A DNA stretch of 64,000 bases, taken from assembly GCA_937926175.1 (NCBI GenBank), contig CALANV010000044.1:62001-126000 (forward strand). The letters run 5' to 3'. Position numbers and translations under genes: made by a program. Source of the stretch: an uncultured Rhodospirillales bacterium. Its GTDB lineage: Bacteria; Pseudomonadota; Alphaproteobacteria; CACIAM-22H2. This document shows, piece by piece, positions 1 through 8,564 of the stretch (position 1 is its first letter; the number at the start of each line of letters is the position of its first letter). A model generated the notes under the pieces. That model was not told where the DNA came from. It did not search any database and saw only the letters and a list, made by a program, of their open reading frames with translations.

Positions 1-68
1 CGATCGAGCGGCCCGATCTTCCGCCCGACCGCGTCAGGATGCTCATGAAGCGCGTCGCCGCACGGTAG
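1..68 (+). CDS. C-terminal end of an unidentified protein (5' end outside window)
   Basis: An open frame entering from the left edge (codons from base 3) reads about 21 residues ending in KRVAAR and stops at a TAG at 66-68. The end is Arg-rich and shows no recognisable domain. It is convergent with the emrB gene on the other strand. The fragment is too short to identify, and chance opening of the frame is possible. Confidence 0.35.
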   Translation, partial: IERPDLPPDRVRMLMKRVAAR

Positions 69-156
69 CAGAGCGGCTCTCAGCCGTCGCCAGGTCCGGG
101 ATGAGGCGTGGGCAGCGGGATACACCGGAAAGCGGCGGTGCATTGGAAACGAGTGA

Positions 157-189
157 GGCCTCATCCTGAGCCTGTCGAAGGACAAGGCC
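157..189. repeat. Palindromic interspersed repeat (CCTGAGCCTGTCGAAGG type)
   Basis: The segment GGCCT-ca-TCCT, a 10-base loop, then AGGA-ca-AGGCC forms a symmetric hairpin. The core CCTGAGCCTGTCGAAGG is a very common intergenic element in many alphaproteobacterial genomes; translated on the minus strand it gives the well-known spurious peptide LRQAQDE. It lies between the end of an upstream gene and the end of emrB, so it may also help end transcription from both sides. Confidence 0.6.
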
Positions 190-258
190 ATCGAAGAATG
201 AGCATGACGACGGACGAGAGCCGCCCGCCATCGAAACAGACCAACTGGCGCGGGTGAC

Positions 259-1806
259 CTATTCCGGCGTCGCCGTGGCCGGTGCGGCCGCATCGCGCGG
301 CCGGCGCAGCAGCAGCACCAGCGGCACCGTCAGCAGCGTCATCGCCGTCATCAGCCAGAAGTCGTCGATATAGGCCATCATCGTCGCCTGGCGCGTGATC
401 TCGGCATTGAGCGCGGCCTGACCGGCGGCGGTCGACGGGTCCCAGAACTGCGCTACGGAGGGCGCGTCGAACAGGCGGTTGAACGGCGTGACGTGCGACA
501 CGAGCTCGGCGTGGTTCGCTTGCGCGCCGCGCATGAGCCGGCTCATCACGATCGAGATGCCGATGCTGCTCCCGATGTTGCGCATCAGGTTGTAGAGCGC
601 GGTGCCCTCGGTGCGCTGCGCCGGCTCGAGCGTCGCGAACGTCACCGTGCTCAACGGCACGAAGATGAAGCCGAGGCCGAAGCCCTGGACCAGGCCGGTG
701 CGGATGATGTCCCACTGGGCGACGTCGGGCGTGAACCCGGTCATCTCCCACAGCGACACGGCCGTGAGCAGCAGGCCGACGGCGATCAGGATGCGCGGGT
801 CGGTGCGCCGGATCAGGCGGCCGACGATCATCATGGCCAGGAGCGTGCCGATGCCGCGCGGTCCCATCACCATCCCGGCGGTGAGGACCGGATAGCCCAT
901 CAGGTTCTGCAGGAACGGCGTCAGGAGGGCGAGCGTCGCCAGCAGGACGATGCCGACCACGAAGATGAGGACGAGGCCGGTCGCGAAGTTGCGGTCCCTG
1001 AACAGGCCCGGGTTCACGAACGGCCGCTCGGCGGTAAGGGTGTGGACGAGGAACAGGTAGAACGCGACGCCGCAGACGACCGCCTCGACGACGATCTCGG
1101 TCGAGCCGAACCAGTCGAGCTGTTCACCGCGGTCGAGCATCAGCTGCAGCGCGCCGATGGCGAGGCTCAACGTGCCGAATCCGAACCAGTCGAGCCGCAT
1201 CGTGTGCCGGCGCGGCGTCTCGGTCAGGAACACGGCTATGCCGGCGAGCGCCAGCACGCCGACCGGCAGGTTGATGTAGAAGACCCAGCGCCAGTCGTAA
1301 TACTCGGTCAGCCATCCGCCGAGCGTGGGCCCCAGGATCGGGCCCAGCATGATGCCCATGCCCCAGATCGCCATGGCGGAGCCGTGCTGCTCGCGCGGAT
1401 AGGTGTCGAGCAGGACTGATTGCGACAGCGGCACCAGCGCCGCGCCGAACACGCCCTGCAGGAGACGGAACAGCACCATCTGCTCGAGCGACTGCGCCGC
1501 GCCGCACAGAACCGAGGCGACGGTGAAGCCGCCGACGGCGGTGAGGAACAGCCGCTTGCGCCCGAACCGTCCGGCGAGCCAGCCGGTGGGTGGCGTCATG
1601 ATCGCCGCCGCGACGATGTACGACGTGAGCACCCAGTTGATCTGGTCGAGGCTCGCCGACAGCGCCCCTTGCATGTAGGGAAGGGCGACGTTGGCGATCG
1701 TCGTGTCGAGCGCCTGCATGATCGTCGCCAGCATGATGCAGACGGTGACCGCCGCCCGATTGAGGCGGGCGGTCGGCGCGCCTGCGGCTGCCGTCGCCGC
1801 GGTCAT
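259..1806 (-). CDS. emrB: DHA2-family multidrug efflux MFS transporter (EmrB/QacA type)
   Basis: A 515-residue inner-membrane protein with about 14 hydrophobic segments, the usual length of the DHA2 drug:H+ antiporters. TM1 carries the family motif ALDTTIANVALP (residues 32-43), and the cytoplasmic loop after TM2 carries GWLAGRFGRKR (75-85), the MFS motif A. Five bases separate it from the upstream membrane-fusion gene, so the two form an EmrAB-type pump that would work with a TolC-like outer-membrane protein encoded elsewhere. It is last in the marR-emrA-emrB operon. The substrate cannot be read from sequence. Confidence 0.93.
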   Translation of the reverse strand: MTAATAAAGAPTARLNRAAVTVCIMLATIMQALDTTIANVALPYMQGALSASLDQINWVLTSYIVAAAIMTPPTGWLAGRFGRKRLFLTAVGGFTVASVLCGAAQSLEQMVLFRLLQGVFGAALVPLSQSVLLDTYPREQHGSAMAIWGMGIMLGPILGPTLGGWLTEYYDWRWVFYINLPVGVLALAGIAVFLTETPRRHTMRLDWFGFGTLSLAIGALQLMLDRGEQLDWFGSTEIVVEAVVCGVAFYLFLVHTLTAERPFVNPGLFRDRNFATGLVLIFVVGIVLLATLALLTPFLQNLMGYPVLTAGMVMGPRGIGTLLAMMIVGRLIRRTDPRILIAVGLLLTAVSLWEMTGFTPDVAQWDIIRTGLVQGFGLGFIFVPLSTVTFATLEPAQRTEGTALYNLMRNIGSSIGISIVMSRLMRGAQANHAELVSHVTPFNRLFDAPSVAQFWDPSTAAGQAALNAEITRQATMMAYIDDFWLMTAMTLLTVPLVLLLRRPRDAAAPATATPE

Positions 1807-1810
1807 GGCG

Positions 1811-2935
1811 TCACCGCCTGACCGCCGCGAGCGCCTGGGCGATCAGCGTGGGCAGCGCGCGTTGGTAACCGGTGTCGATTTCGACTTCGGCGCTCATGCC
1901 GGCCCGCAGCGGCGGCATGTCGGGGCCGGGTTCGAGGCGGATGCGCACGGGAATGCGCTGCACGACCTTGACCCAGTTGCCGGTCGTGTTCTGCGCCGGC
2001 AGCAGCGCGAACTCCGCGCCGCTCGCCGGGCTCAGGCTCTCGACGGTGCCGTGCCATGTCGTGCCGGGATAGGCATCGACGGTGACCGTCACCTTCTGCC
2101 CGGGACGGACGTTGGTGAGATCGGTCTCCTTCGGGTTCGCCTCGATCCAGACGTGGTCGGTCGCGACCAGGCTGAACGCCGGCGCCGATGCTGGCAGATA
2201 CATGCCCGGCTGCAGGTTCGGCACGTTGGTGACGATTCCGGCGAACGGGGCCCTGACCACCGTGCGTCTCAGGTCCCGCGCCGCCCTGTCGCGCGCGGCG
2301 AGCGCTGCGCGATAGCGCGGATGCGCCTCGACCGGAATGTCCGGGTCGCCGCCCAGACTGGCGACGATCGCGTTCAGCTCCTGCCGCGTCGACGCGGCGC
2401 GCAGCCGCGCGGCGTCCAGATTGTGACGGGCTTGGTCGAGCTGCGCTTCGGCAGCGACGCGGCGGGCGGCGAGCTCGGCCTGTCGGCGGTGCTCGCGCTC
2501 GAAGAACGCCACGTCGGCCTCGGCGAGCTGCAGCTCCGCCTGCTTCTCGCGGTAGTTCGCCTTCTGCGCCTCGATGTCGTTGCGCACGGCGGCGAGTTCG
2601 GCGTCGGCCTGGGCGAGCGCGAGCCGGAACGGCTCGTCGTCGAGACGAAACAGGATCTGGCCCGGCGCGACCTGCTGGTTCTCGCGTACCGCGACCTCGG
2701 CGACGATGCCGGCGACGTCGGTGGTCAGCGTCAGCTTCTCCGCCTTGACATAGGCGTTGTCGGTGGACACGTAGCGTCCGCCGGTGAGGTAGAGATAGCC
2801 GCCGATCAGAACGACCAGCAGGGGCCCGAGCAGCAACAGCGCCCAGCGCAGCTGCTTCAGGCTCGGGCGCCGTCTTGGTCGCCGGTTGCGCGTCGTCGTG
2901 GCGTCGGTGCCGGATAAGACGTTGCCGTCAGCCAT
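1811..2935 (-). CDS. emrA: EmrA/HlyD-family membrane fusion protein
   Basis: A 374-residue periplasmic adaptor. An Arg-rich cytoplasmic tail (about 1-30) is followed by one transmembrane helix (about 31-51), a lipoyl-like half motif starting near YVSTDNAYVKA, a long alpha-helical hairpin rich in Ala, Arg, Gln and Glu (about 100-200), the second lipoyl half (VRAPFAGIVTN) and a beta-barrel C-terminus. It links the EmrB pump to an outer-membrane channel. Its start overlaps the end of the upstream marR gene by 8 bases, consistent with translational coupling. Confidence 0.92.
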   Translation of the reverse strand: MADGNVLSGTDATTTRNRRPRRRPSLKQLRWALLLLGPLLVVLIGGYLYLTGGRYVSTDNAYVKAEKLTLTTDVAGIVAEVAVRENQQVAPGQILFRLDDEPFRLALAQADAELAAVRNDIEAQKANYREKQAELQLAEADVAFFEREHRRQAELAARRVAAEAQLDQARHNLDAARLRAASTRQELNAIVASLGGDPDIPVEAHPRYRAALAARDRAARDLRRTVVRAPFAGIVTNVPNLQPGMYLPASAPAFSLVATDHVWIEANPKETDLTNVRPGQKVTVTVDAYPGTTWHGTVESLSPASGAEFALLPAQNTTGNWVKVVQRIPVRIRLEPGPDMPPLRAGMSAEVEIDTGYQRALPTLIAQALAAVRR

Positions 2936-3395
2936 TGGCCGTGCTCCGCGTCTCGATGTCCTCGGTCAGGTTGGCCTTCATCGCCAGCAGGATTTCGCGA
3001 AGCGTCTCGCGCCTTTCCTGCGGCAGGCCGGCGAGCGCCTCGTCCAGCACCTTGGCGCCCACCGCGCGGATGCGCGAGAGCATCGGCCGCGCGGCGGCGG
3101 TCAGGTGAAGGGTATGGGCGCGACGGTCGCGCGGATCGGGGCGCCGCTCGACCATGCCGAGCGATTCGAGCTTGTCGAGCAGGCGCACGAGGGTGATCGG
3201 TTCGATCTCCAGGATCTGCGCCAGCGCGGCCTGGTTGATGCCCTCGTTGCGCGAAAGCTGCGCGAGCACGGCGGCCTGGGACCGCGTCAGGCCCAGTGCC
3301 TCGGTGCGCGCCCGCTGCTCGAACCGCTTACGCGTGAGCCGCGCGACGTCGTGCAGCAGCATGCCGAGGCTGGTCTCGGAATCGGTTTGTCGCAT
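2928..3395 (-). CDS. MarR-family transcriptional regulator, probable repressor of the emrAB operon
   Basis: A 155-residue winged-helix protein of typical MarR length. The HTH is in the segment GINQAALAQILEIEPITLVR, followed by the wing (ERRPDPRDRRAHTLHLT) containing the conserved DxRDRRxh signature. It is the first gene of the marR-emrA-emrB operon, the classical arrangement in which a ligand-responsive MarR represses its own operon. The AT-rich palindromic stretch directly upstream is the obvious operator region. Confidence 0.9.
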   Translation of the reverse strand: MRQTDSETSLGMLLHDVARLTRKRFEQRARTEALGLTRSQAAVLAQLSRNEGINQAALAQILEIEPITLVRLLDKLESLGMVERRPDPRDRRAHTLHLTAAARPMLSRIRAVGAKVLDEALAGLPQERRETLREILLAMKANLTEDIETRSTANG

Positions 3396-3445
3396 CGGAA
3401 ATAATATGCTTGCTTATGATATGGATGCATATATATGCCGCCTGG
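3396..3445 (-). promoter_or_regulatory. AT-rich promoter/operator region of the marR-emrAB operon
   Basis: Immediately upstream of marR the high-GC background gives way to AT-rich sequence with the perfect palindrome GCATATATATGC (3427-3438) and TATG/CATA repeats (CTTGCTTATG at 3409-3418). MarR regulators usually bind such palindromes overlapping their own promoter. The exact -10/-35 was not assigned. The remaining bases to queA (3446-3617) show no feature I can support. Confidence 0.5.
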
Positions 3446-3617
3446 CCGCGAAGCAACCCGCGGCGGATGCATGCCTGCCCTGAAAATGCGGCTTGGCCGT
3501 ACGCCGACGGGTGACCGCGCGGTCGCGGCCGGTTAGAACGGACGCGCGCGGCCCCGCGACCGGTCACGCCACCGATTCACCCCTTATTGGTTTGTCGCCA
3601 TCTGTCCCGACCGTCCC

Positions 3618-4670
3618 GTGAAGCTGTCCGATTTCGATTTCGAACTGCCGCCGGCGCTGATCGCGCAGCGGCCGGTCGAGCCGCGCGATCAGGCCCGCCT
3701 GTTGGAGGTCGGCGAGACGCTCGCCGATCACACGATGCGCGATTTGCCGCGCCTGCTCCGCGCGGGCGACGTGCTCGTCTACAACGACACCCGCGTCATC
3801 AAGGCGCGACTCGATGGCAGGCGCGGCGACGCGCGCATCGAGGTCACGCTGCACCAGCGCGTCGACGAGACGACGTGGCGCGCCTTCGCGCGGCCGGCGA
3901 AGAAACTTCGCGTCGGCGATCTCATCGTGTTCGCGCCGGACTTCACCGCCGCCGTCGCGGCCAAGGGCGAGGGCGGCGAGGTCACGCTCGCCTTGTCGGC
4001 GCCGGGCGGCGTCATGCCGGCGCTCGCGCGCTACGGTCGCATGCCGTTGCCGCCCTATATCCGCGGCGGTCGTGCCGACGTCGCGGACGAACAGAGCTAC
4101 CAGACCGTCTGGGGCGTGCGCGAAGGCGCCGTCGCCGCCTCGACTGCGGGGCTCCACTTCACGCCGGCCCTGATCGAGGCGCTCGATGCGGCCGGCATCG
4201 TGCGTGCGCCGGTGACGCTCCATGTCGGCGCCGGCACGTTCCTGCCGGTAAAGACCGAGGACGTGGAGAAGCACGAGATGCACGCCGAATGGGGCGAGCT
4301 GCCGGCGGCGACCGTCGCCGCGATCGACACCGCGCGGCAACGCGGCGGGCGGGTCGTGGCGGTCGGAACCACCGCGTTGCGCGTGCTCGAAACGGTGACG
4401 CGCGACACCGGCCGGCTGGTGCCGTGGCAGGGCGAGACGCGGCTCTACATCCTGCCCGGCTTCCGTTTCCGCGTCGTGGATCTGCTGCTGACCAATTTCC
4501 ACCTGCCGAAGTCGACGCTGTTCATGCTGGTCGCGGCGTTCTCGGGGTTGGCGCGGATGAAGGCGGCCTACGCGCACGCCGTGGCGCAAGGCTATCGCTT
4601 CTTCTCTTACGGCGATGCCTGCCTTCTTCACCGCGCGGATCGATTGGGCGGCCACGACGGGAAGTCATGA
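3618..4670 (+). CDS. queA: tRNA preQ1(34) S-adenosylmethionine ribosyltransferase-isomerase
   Basis: A 350-residue protein matching QueA end to end. It starts MKLSDFDFELPPALIAQRP, the invariant QueA N-terminus, and contains LLRAGDVLVYNDTRVIKARL and, near the C-terminus, LLTNFHLPKSTLFMLVAAF. The enzyme transfers and rearranges the ribosyl moiety of SAM onto preQ1-modified tRNA to give epoxyqueuosine-tRNA. The start is GTG (3618). It is the first of three queuosine genes (queA, tgt, queF), separated from tgt by a tiny membrane-protein gene. Confidence 0.96.
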   Translation: MKLSDFDFELPPALIAQRPVEPRDQARLLEVGETLADHTMRDLPRLLRAGDVLVYNDTRVIKARLDGRRGDARIEVTLHQRVDETTWRAFARPAKKLRVGDLIVFAPDFTAAVAAKGEGGEVTLALSAPGGVMPALARYGRMPLPPYIRGGRADVADEQSYQTVWGVREGAVAASTAGLHFTPALIEALDAAGIVRAPVTLHVGAGTFLPVKTEDVEKHEMHAEWGELPAATVAAIDTARQRGGRVVAVGTTALRVLETVTRDTGRLVPWQGETRLYILPGFRFRVVDLLLTNFHLPKSTLFMLVAAFSGLARMKAAYAHAVAQGYRFFSYGDACLLHRADRLGGHDGKS

Positions 4671-4784
4671 TCGGATATGCGCGGCGCGACCCGTGTTCGT
4701 CGCGGGTTCGAATGCCGGGCCCTCGGGGTTTCGCGGCACGCCGCATCGGTGCTAGATCGTTGGCCCTTTCTGTTTGGGGGGTAC

Positions 4785-4952
4785 ATGAAGGAAGCTGTCA
4801 TCACCGGAGCCGTTGCCGGAATTCTCGTTCTTCTGCTTCAGGACTTCGCGCCGCGCCTCGGCGGCGGCGAGTTTGCCACGATCGTCCGCGTGGTGTTCGC
4901 CGGCGTCATCGGCGCGCTCGGCGGCATTCTCGTTCACATCATTCGCCGCTAG
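4785..4952 (+). CDS. Small hydrophobic membrane protein of unknown function
   Basis: A 55-residue frame from the ATG at 4785, preceded by a G-rich ribosome binding site (GGGGGG about 5 bases upstream). It encodes two hydrophobic segments, VITGAVAGILVLLL (about 4-17) and a second at about 28-53 containing VFAGVIGALGGILVHII, ending in RR. A longer reading to 4677 is possible but the extension is Arg-rich and not membrane-like. It sits between queA and tgt. No family was recognised; a small membrane protein is the most that can be said. Confidence 0.6.
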   Translation: MKEAVITGAVAGILVLLLQDFAPRLGGGEFATIVRVVFAGVIGALGGILVHIIRR

Positions 4953-5092
4953 GGCTGGCTGCCATGATTGCCGTCGCGCCGGGACCGGACATTCTCCGCG
5001 TCATGCCGTGCGGGTGCGGCGTCTTGCCGGTACGCGCGCGGCGCCCGGCCTAGCGCACCGGTAAACGATCACACGACGAAAGGACGTTAGGG

Positions 5093-6229
5093 ATGTCGCT
5101 CGGGTTCGAACTCCTCGCGCGCGACGGCAAGGCCCGTCGGGGCCGGGTCATCACCGGCCGTGGCGTGATCGATACGCCGGCCTTCATGCCGGTCGGCACG
5201 GCCGCGACGGTGAAGGCCGTGATGCCCGAGGACGTGCGCGCGACCGGCGCGCAGATCGTGCTGTGCAATACCTATCACCTGATGCTGCGGCCCGGCGCGG
5301 AACGCGTGGCACGACTGGGCGGCCTGCACGAGTTCATGAACTGGCCGCTGCCGATCCTGACCGACTCCGGCGGCTATCAGGTCATGTCGCTCGCGGCGCT
5401 GCGCAAGATCGACGAGCACGGCGTCACCTTCCAGTCGCATCTCGACGGCTCGCGCCACGTGCTGACGCCCGAACGCTCGATCGAGATCCAGCGCCTGCTC
5501 GACGCCGACATCACCATGGCCTTCGACGAGTGTACGCCCTATCCGGCGACCGAAGCCGAGGCGGCGCAGTCGATGCGCCTGTCGATGCGTTGGGCCGCAC
5601 GTTCGCGCGCTGCCTTCGTGGAGCGGCCCGGCTACGGCATCTTCGGCATCGTCCAGGGCAGCGTCTATCCGGAGCTGCGCGAGGAATCGGCAAAGACGCT
5701 GACCTCGATCGGCTTCGACGGCTACGCGGTCGGCGGGCTCGCGGTGGGCGAGGGGTTCGAGCTCATGTGCCGCACGCTCGAGGCGACCGAGCCGTTCCTG
5801 CCCCAGGACCGGCCGCGCTATCTCATGGGCGTCGGCAAGCCGCACGACATCGTTGCCGCGGTGGCGCGCGGCATCGACATGTTCGACTGCGTGCTGCCGA
5901 CGCGTTCCGGGCGCACGGCGCAGGCCTTCACGCGCACCGGCACGCTCAATCTGCGCAACGCGCGCCATGCCGAGGACAAGGGCCCGCTCGACCCCGAATG
6001 CCGCTGTCCCGCCTGCACGCGTTTCTCGCGCGCCTACTTGCATCACTTGTTCAAGGCCGACGAGATTCTCGGCCTGATGCTGCTGACACGCCACAATCTG
6101 ACCTACTACCAGGATCTGATGGCGGGCCTGCGCGACGCGATCGCGGCCGGGCGCCTCGACCAGTTCATCGCCGCGTTCGAACGTCGGCAGGGTACCGGCA
6201 ATGGCGCCGAGACGGTCGAAGGCAAATAG
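5093..6229 (+). CDS. tgt: tRNA-guanine(34) transglycosylase
   Basis: A 378-residue bacterial Tgt (the usual length is about 375-385). It exchanges guanine-34 of GUN-anticodon tRNAs for preQ1. The substrate-binding Asp is in LTDSGGYQVMSL (D91), the nucleophilic Asp in GIDMFDCVLPTRSGR, and the zinc site is the CRCPAC cluster plus the His in YLHHLF. An ATG start with GGA-containing leader is used. Together with queA upstream and queF downstream it forms a queuosine-modification cluster; preQ0 synthesis genes (queCDE) are not in the window. Confidence 0.97.
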   Translation: MSLGFELLARDGKARRGRVITGRGVIDTPAFMPVGTAATVKAVMPEDVRATGAQIVLCNTYHLMLRPGAERVARLGGLHEFMNWPLPILTDSGGYQVMSLAALRKIDEHGVTFQSHLDGSRHVLTPERSIEIQRLLDADITMAFDECTPYPATEAEAAQSMRLSMRWAARSRAAFVERPGYGIFGIVQGSVYPELREESAKTLTSIGFDGYAVGGLAVGEGFELMCRTLEATEPFLPQDRPRYLMGVGKPHDIVAAVARGIDMFDCVLPTRSGRTAQAFTRTGTLNLRNARHAEDKGPLDPECRCPACTRFSRAYLHHLFKADEILGLMLLTRHNLTYYQDLMAGLRDAIAAGRLDQFIAAFERRQGTGNGAETVEGK

Positions 6230-6322
6230 TCCGGCGCATTCAGGCAGATCGGTCCGGTGTCCGCTTCCACGCGGCACCGGGCCGGCGTATTTTCGGCGCC
6301 CGAGTTTCGCAGGGGAGAACCG

Positions 6323-6799
6323 ATGCCGCCACGGCGCCGAAACGACATCTATGCCGGACTGACACAGCTCGGGCGCAAGACCGCGCTGCCGACGCGGCCC
6401 GAGGACGCGGTGCTGGAACGGGTGCCGAATCCGCACCCCGATGCGCTCTATCTCGTGCGCTTCACCGCGCCGGAATTCACGTCGCTATGCCCGATCACGT
6501 CGCAGCCCGATTTCGCGCATCTCGTGATCGACTATGCGCCGGGCAAGTGGCTGGTCGAAAGCAAGTCGCTCAAGCTCTATCTCGGCGCCTTCCGCAATCA
6601 CGGCGCTTTTCACGAGGACTGCACGCTCACGATCGGTCGGCGGCTGGTCGATCTTCTCAAGCCGAAGTGGCTGCGCATCGGCGGCTACTGGTATCCGCGC
6701 GGCGGCATGCCGATAGACGTCTTCTGGCAGACCGGCGCGCCGCCCAAGGGCCTGTGGCTGCCGGATCAGGGCGTCGCACCCTATCGCGGACGCGGCTGA
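6323..6799 (+). CDS. queF: NADPH-dependent 7-cyano-7-deazaguanine (preQ0) reductase, QueF type I
   Basis: A 158-residue single-domain (type I) QueF. The thioimide-forming Cys is in SLCPITSQPDFAH (C56), with the catalytic Asp at D63; the NADPH-binding motif ESKSLKLYLGAF (79-90) and FRNHGAFHEDC follow. It reduces preQ0 to preQ1, the base inserted by Tgt. The start is the ATG at 6323, preceded by AGGGGAG; upstream in-frame starts lack this site. The gene completes the queA-tgt-queF group. Confidence 0.96.
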   Translation: MPPRRRNDIYAGLTQLGRKTALPTRPEDAVLERVPNPHPDALYLVRFTAPEFTSLCPITSQPDFAHLVIDYAPGKWLVESKSLKLYLGAFRNHGAFHEDCTLTIGRRLVDLLKPKWLRIGGYWYPRGGMPIDVFWQTGAPPKGLWLPDQGVAPYRGRG

Positions 6800-6826
6800 C
6801 CGTTGTACGCGTGAGCCCGAGCGCGC

Positions 6827-8056
6827 CTATATCCGGGCACCCGGCGGCAGGTCGAGGCCGAGCAACGCGCGGCCGTAGAGTTCGCCGGCCGGCTCCGGCT
6901 GCAGCAGGAAGTGCGATGCCATCGCGTGGATGTCGCGGAAATAGCGCTCGAGTGGCGTGCCCGTCGGCAGCAGGCTGCCACCGATGGCGTTGAACAGGCG
7001 GTCGGCGGCGGCAAGCGCCGTGCGCGAGATGAGCGCGGCGTCCATGCGATAGCGCGCCCGCGTTTCCACTGCGAACGCGGCTCCGGCCGCCGCGGTATCG
7101 TACATCTCGTCGACGTCGTGCATCAGCAGCGTGAACGCCATGTTGACGCGCGCGGCGCATTCGCCCGTGAGGATTTGGGTCGACGTGTCGTCGATCTGAC
7201 GCAGGCCGGTGCCGACCATGATGCGGCTCTTGACGGCATCGAGGAAGTGATCGACCGCGCCGCTGGCGACGCCGACGACAGCGGCCGCGGTCGACATGGC
7301 GAACAGGCCGTTGAGCGGTGCGCGATAGGTGGGTTCCTGGTTGAGCGAGGCGCCGGGATAGATGCCGCGCTGCGCATCCACCCATGAGATGGTGCGGTAT
7401 GCCGGCACGAAGGCGCACGTCAGCCGTACGTCCTTGCTGCCCGTGCCGCGCATGCCCAGCACGTTCCAGCTCGCATGGTCGATGGCGAATTCGCGCTTCG
7501 GCACGAGAATCAGGTGCGGCACGGGGGCGTCGGCGCCCGCGACGGGCACCGGTACCATCGCGATCACCCAGGTCGCGATGTCGATGCCTGATGCATAGCG
7601 CCACAGGCCGCTGACCTCATAGCCGCCGGGGACGGGGGTGACCGTGATGTCGCGGCCGACGCCGCCGGTCAGCACCGGCACGATCGCATCGCCGTCGGCG
7701 AACACGTCGCGCTGCGCCTCGGGCGCGAACATGCCGACGAGCCACGGGTGGAGGCCTAGGAGGCTCATGATCCAGGCGGTCGAGCCGCAGCCGCGGCCGA
7801 TCTCGCGCGCCACCGCCCACAAGACGGAGGGCCGCATCGCATAGCCGCCCGCGCTTTTCGGCATGGTAATGCGGAAGAAGCCGGCTTCGACGAGGTCGCG
7901 CACCGTCCCGTCGGGGATGCGCTTTTCCGCTTCGCACGCCGCTGCGCGCTGTCGCAGGGCCGGGATCAGCGCCCGTGCGCGCGCGATGAGTTCGCCGGGC
8001 GCAGGCGCAGTCGGCGGGAGAGGTGAGTCCGCGACGAGTGGTCTGGCGTCGGTCAT
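6827..8056 (-). CDS. Flavin-dependent monooxygenase with acyl-CoA dehydrogenase fold (HpaB/HsaA/DszC group)
   Basis: A 409-residue protein with the acyl-CoA dehydrogenase fold. The N-terminal helical domain has the run RDLVEAGFFRITMPKSAGGY, the middle beta domain contains GLWRYASGIDIATW and the C-terminus ends with RYFRDIHAMASHFLLQPEPA, a signature of the two-component flavin monooxygenases (Pfam Acyl-CoA_dh_2) rather than true acyl-CoA dehydrogenases. Such enzymes use reduced flavin from a separate reductase to hydroxylate aromatics or oxidise sulfur compounds; no reductase gene is adjacent. GGAGGAG precedes the ATG at 8056 (a GTG at 8059 is the alternative). The RidA-like gene upstream is 24 bases away, so they are probably co-transcribed. 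The substrate is unknown. Confidence 0.85.
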   Translation of the reverse strand: MTDARPLVADSPLPPTAPAPGELIARARALIPALRQRAAACEAEKRIPDGTVRDLVEAGFFRITMPKSAGGYAMRPSVLWAVAREIGRGCGSTAWIMSLLGLHPWLVGMFAPEAQRDVFADGDAIVPVLTGGVGRDITVTPVPGGYEVSGLWRYASGIDIATWVIAMVPVPVAGADAPVPHLILVPKREFAIDHASWNVLGMRGTGSKDVRLTCAFVPAYRTISWVDAQRGIYPGASLNQEPTYRAPLNGLFAMSTAAAVVGVASGAVDHFLDAVKSRIMVGTGLRQIDDTSTQILTGECAARVNMAFTLLMHDVDEMYDTAAAGAAFAVETRARYRMDAALISRTALAAADRLFNAIGGSLLPTGTPLERYFRDIHAMASHFLLQPEPAGELYGRALLGLDLPPGARI

Positions 8057-8080
8057 CACCTCCTCCTACGCCGATACCGC

Positions 8081-8473
8081 TCAACCGGATTTCGCCGCGA
8101 CGGCTTCGACCTCGATCAGCCACGAAGGTTGGGCGAGGGCGGTGACCACGACCGTTGTCATCGCCGGCTTGGCGCCGGCGAGATACTTGGCGCGAATGGG
8201 GGCGAAGACGGCGATGTCCTCGGCGCGCACGAGATAGGCGTTGATCTTGATGAGATCGGCGAAGCTCATGCCGGCCTCGGCGAGGATCGCGTCGATGTTC
8301 TGCATGATCTGCTCGGCCTGGCCGGCGCAGTCCGGTGCGATCGATCCGTCAGGCTTCGTGCCGACCTGGCCCGAGATCCACAGCGTGCGGGCCCCCGCCG
8401 GTACCTCGATGCCATGGGAATAGATGTTGCGGAACGGTGGCGCGATGGTGGCTGGATTATGGGCTTTGTTCAT
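8081..8473 (-). CDS. RidA/YjgF-family protein without the catalytic Arg
   Basis: A 130-residue single-domain Rid protein with the typical pattern WISGQVGTKPDG, QIMQNIDAILAEAGMSFADL and a C-terminal IEVEAVA. In archetypal RidA imine deaminases an Arg at about position 105 binds the substrate carboxylate; here residue 105 is Met (AKPAMTTVVV), so 2-aminoacrylate deaminase activity is doubtful and it belongs to another Rid subgroup. It lies just upstream of the flavin monooxygenase on the same strand. Rid proteins in catabolic operons often process reactive imines or enamines made by the neighbouring enzyme; that role is inferred here. Confidence 0.9.
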   Translation of the reverse strand: MNKAHNPATIAPPFRNIYSHGIEVPAGARTLWISGQVGTKPDGSIAPDCAGQAEQIMQNIDAILAEAGMSFADLIKINAYLVRAEDIAVFAPIRAKYLAGAKPAMTTVVVTALAQPSWLIEVEAVAAKSG

Positions 8474-8564
8474 TCCTCACATCTCCCTCGGGTTCATGAC
8501 AGATAGCGGGAAGCCGGCGGGCGGTCTGTATCGCGGGATACATGCCGGCCGGACCGGCCGGTGA

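Noticed and set aside
4700..4730. tRNA T-arm-like GGGTTCGAATGCC
   Set aside because: No matching acceptor, D or anticodon arms around it; chance resemblance.
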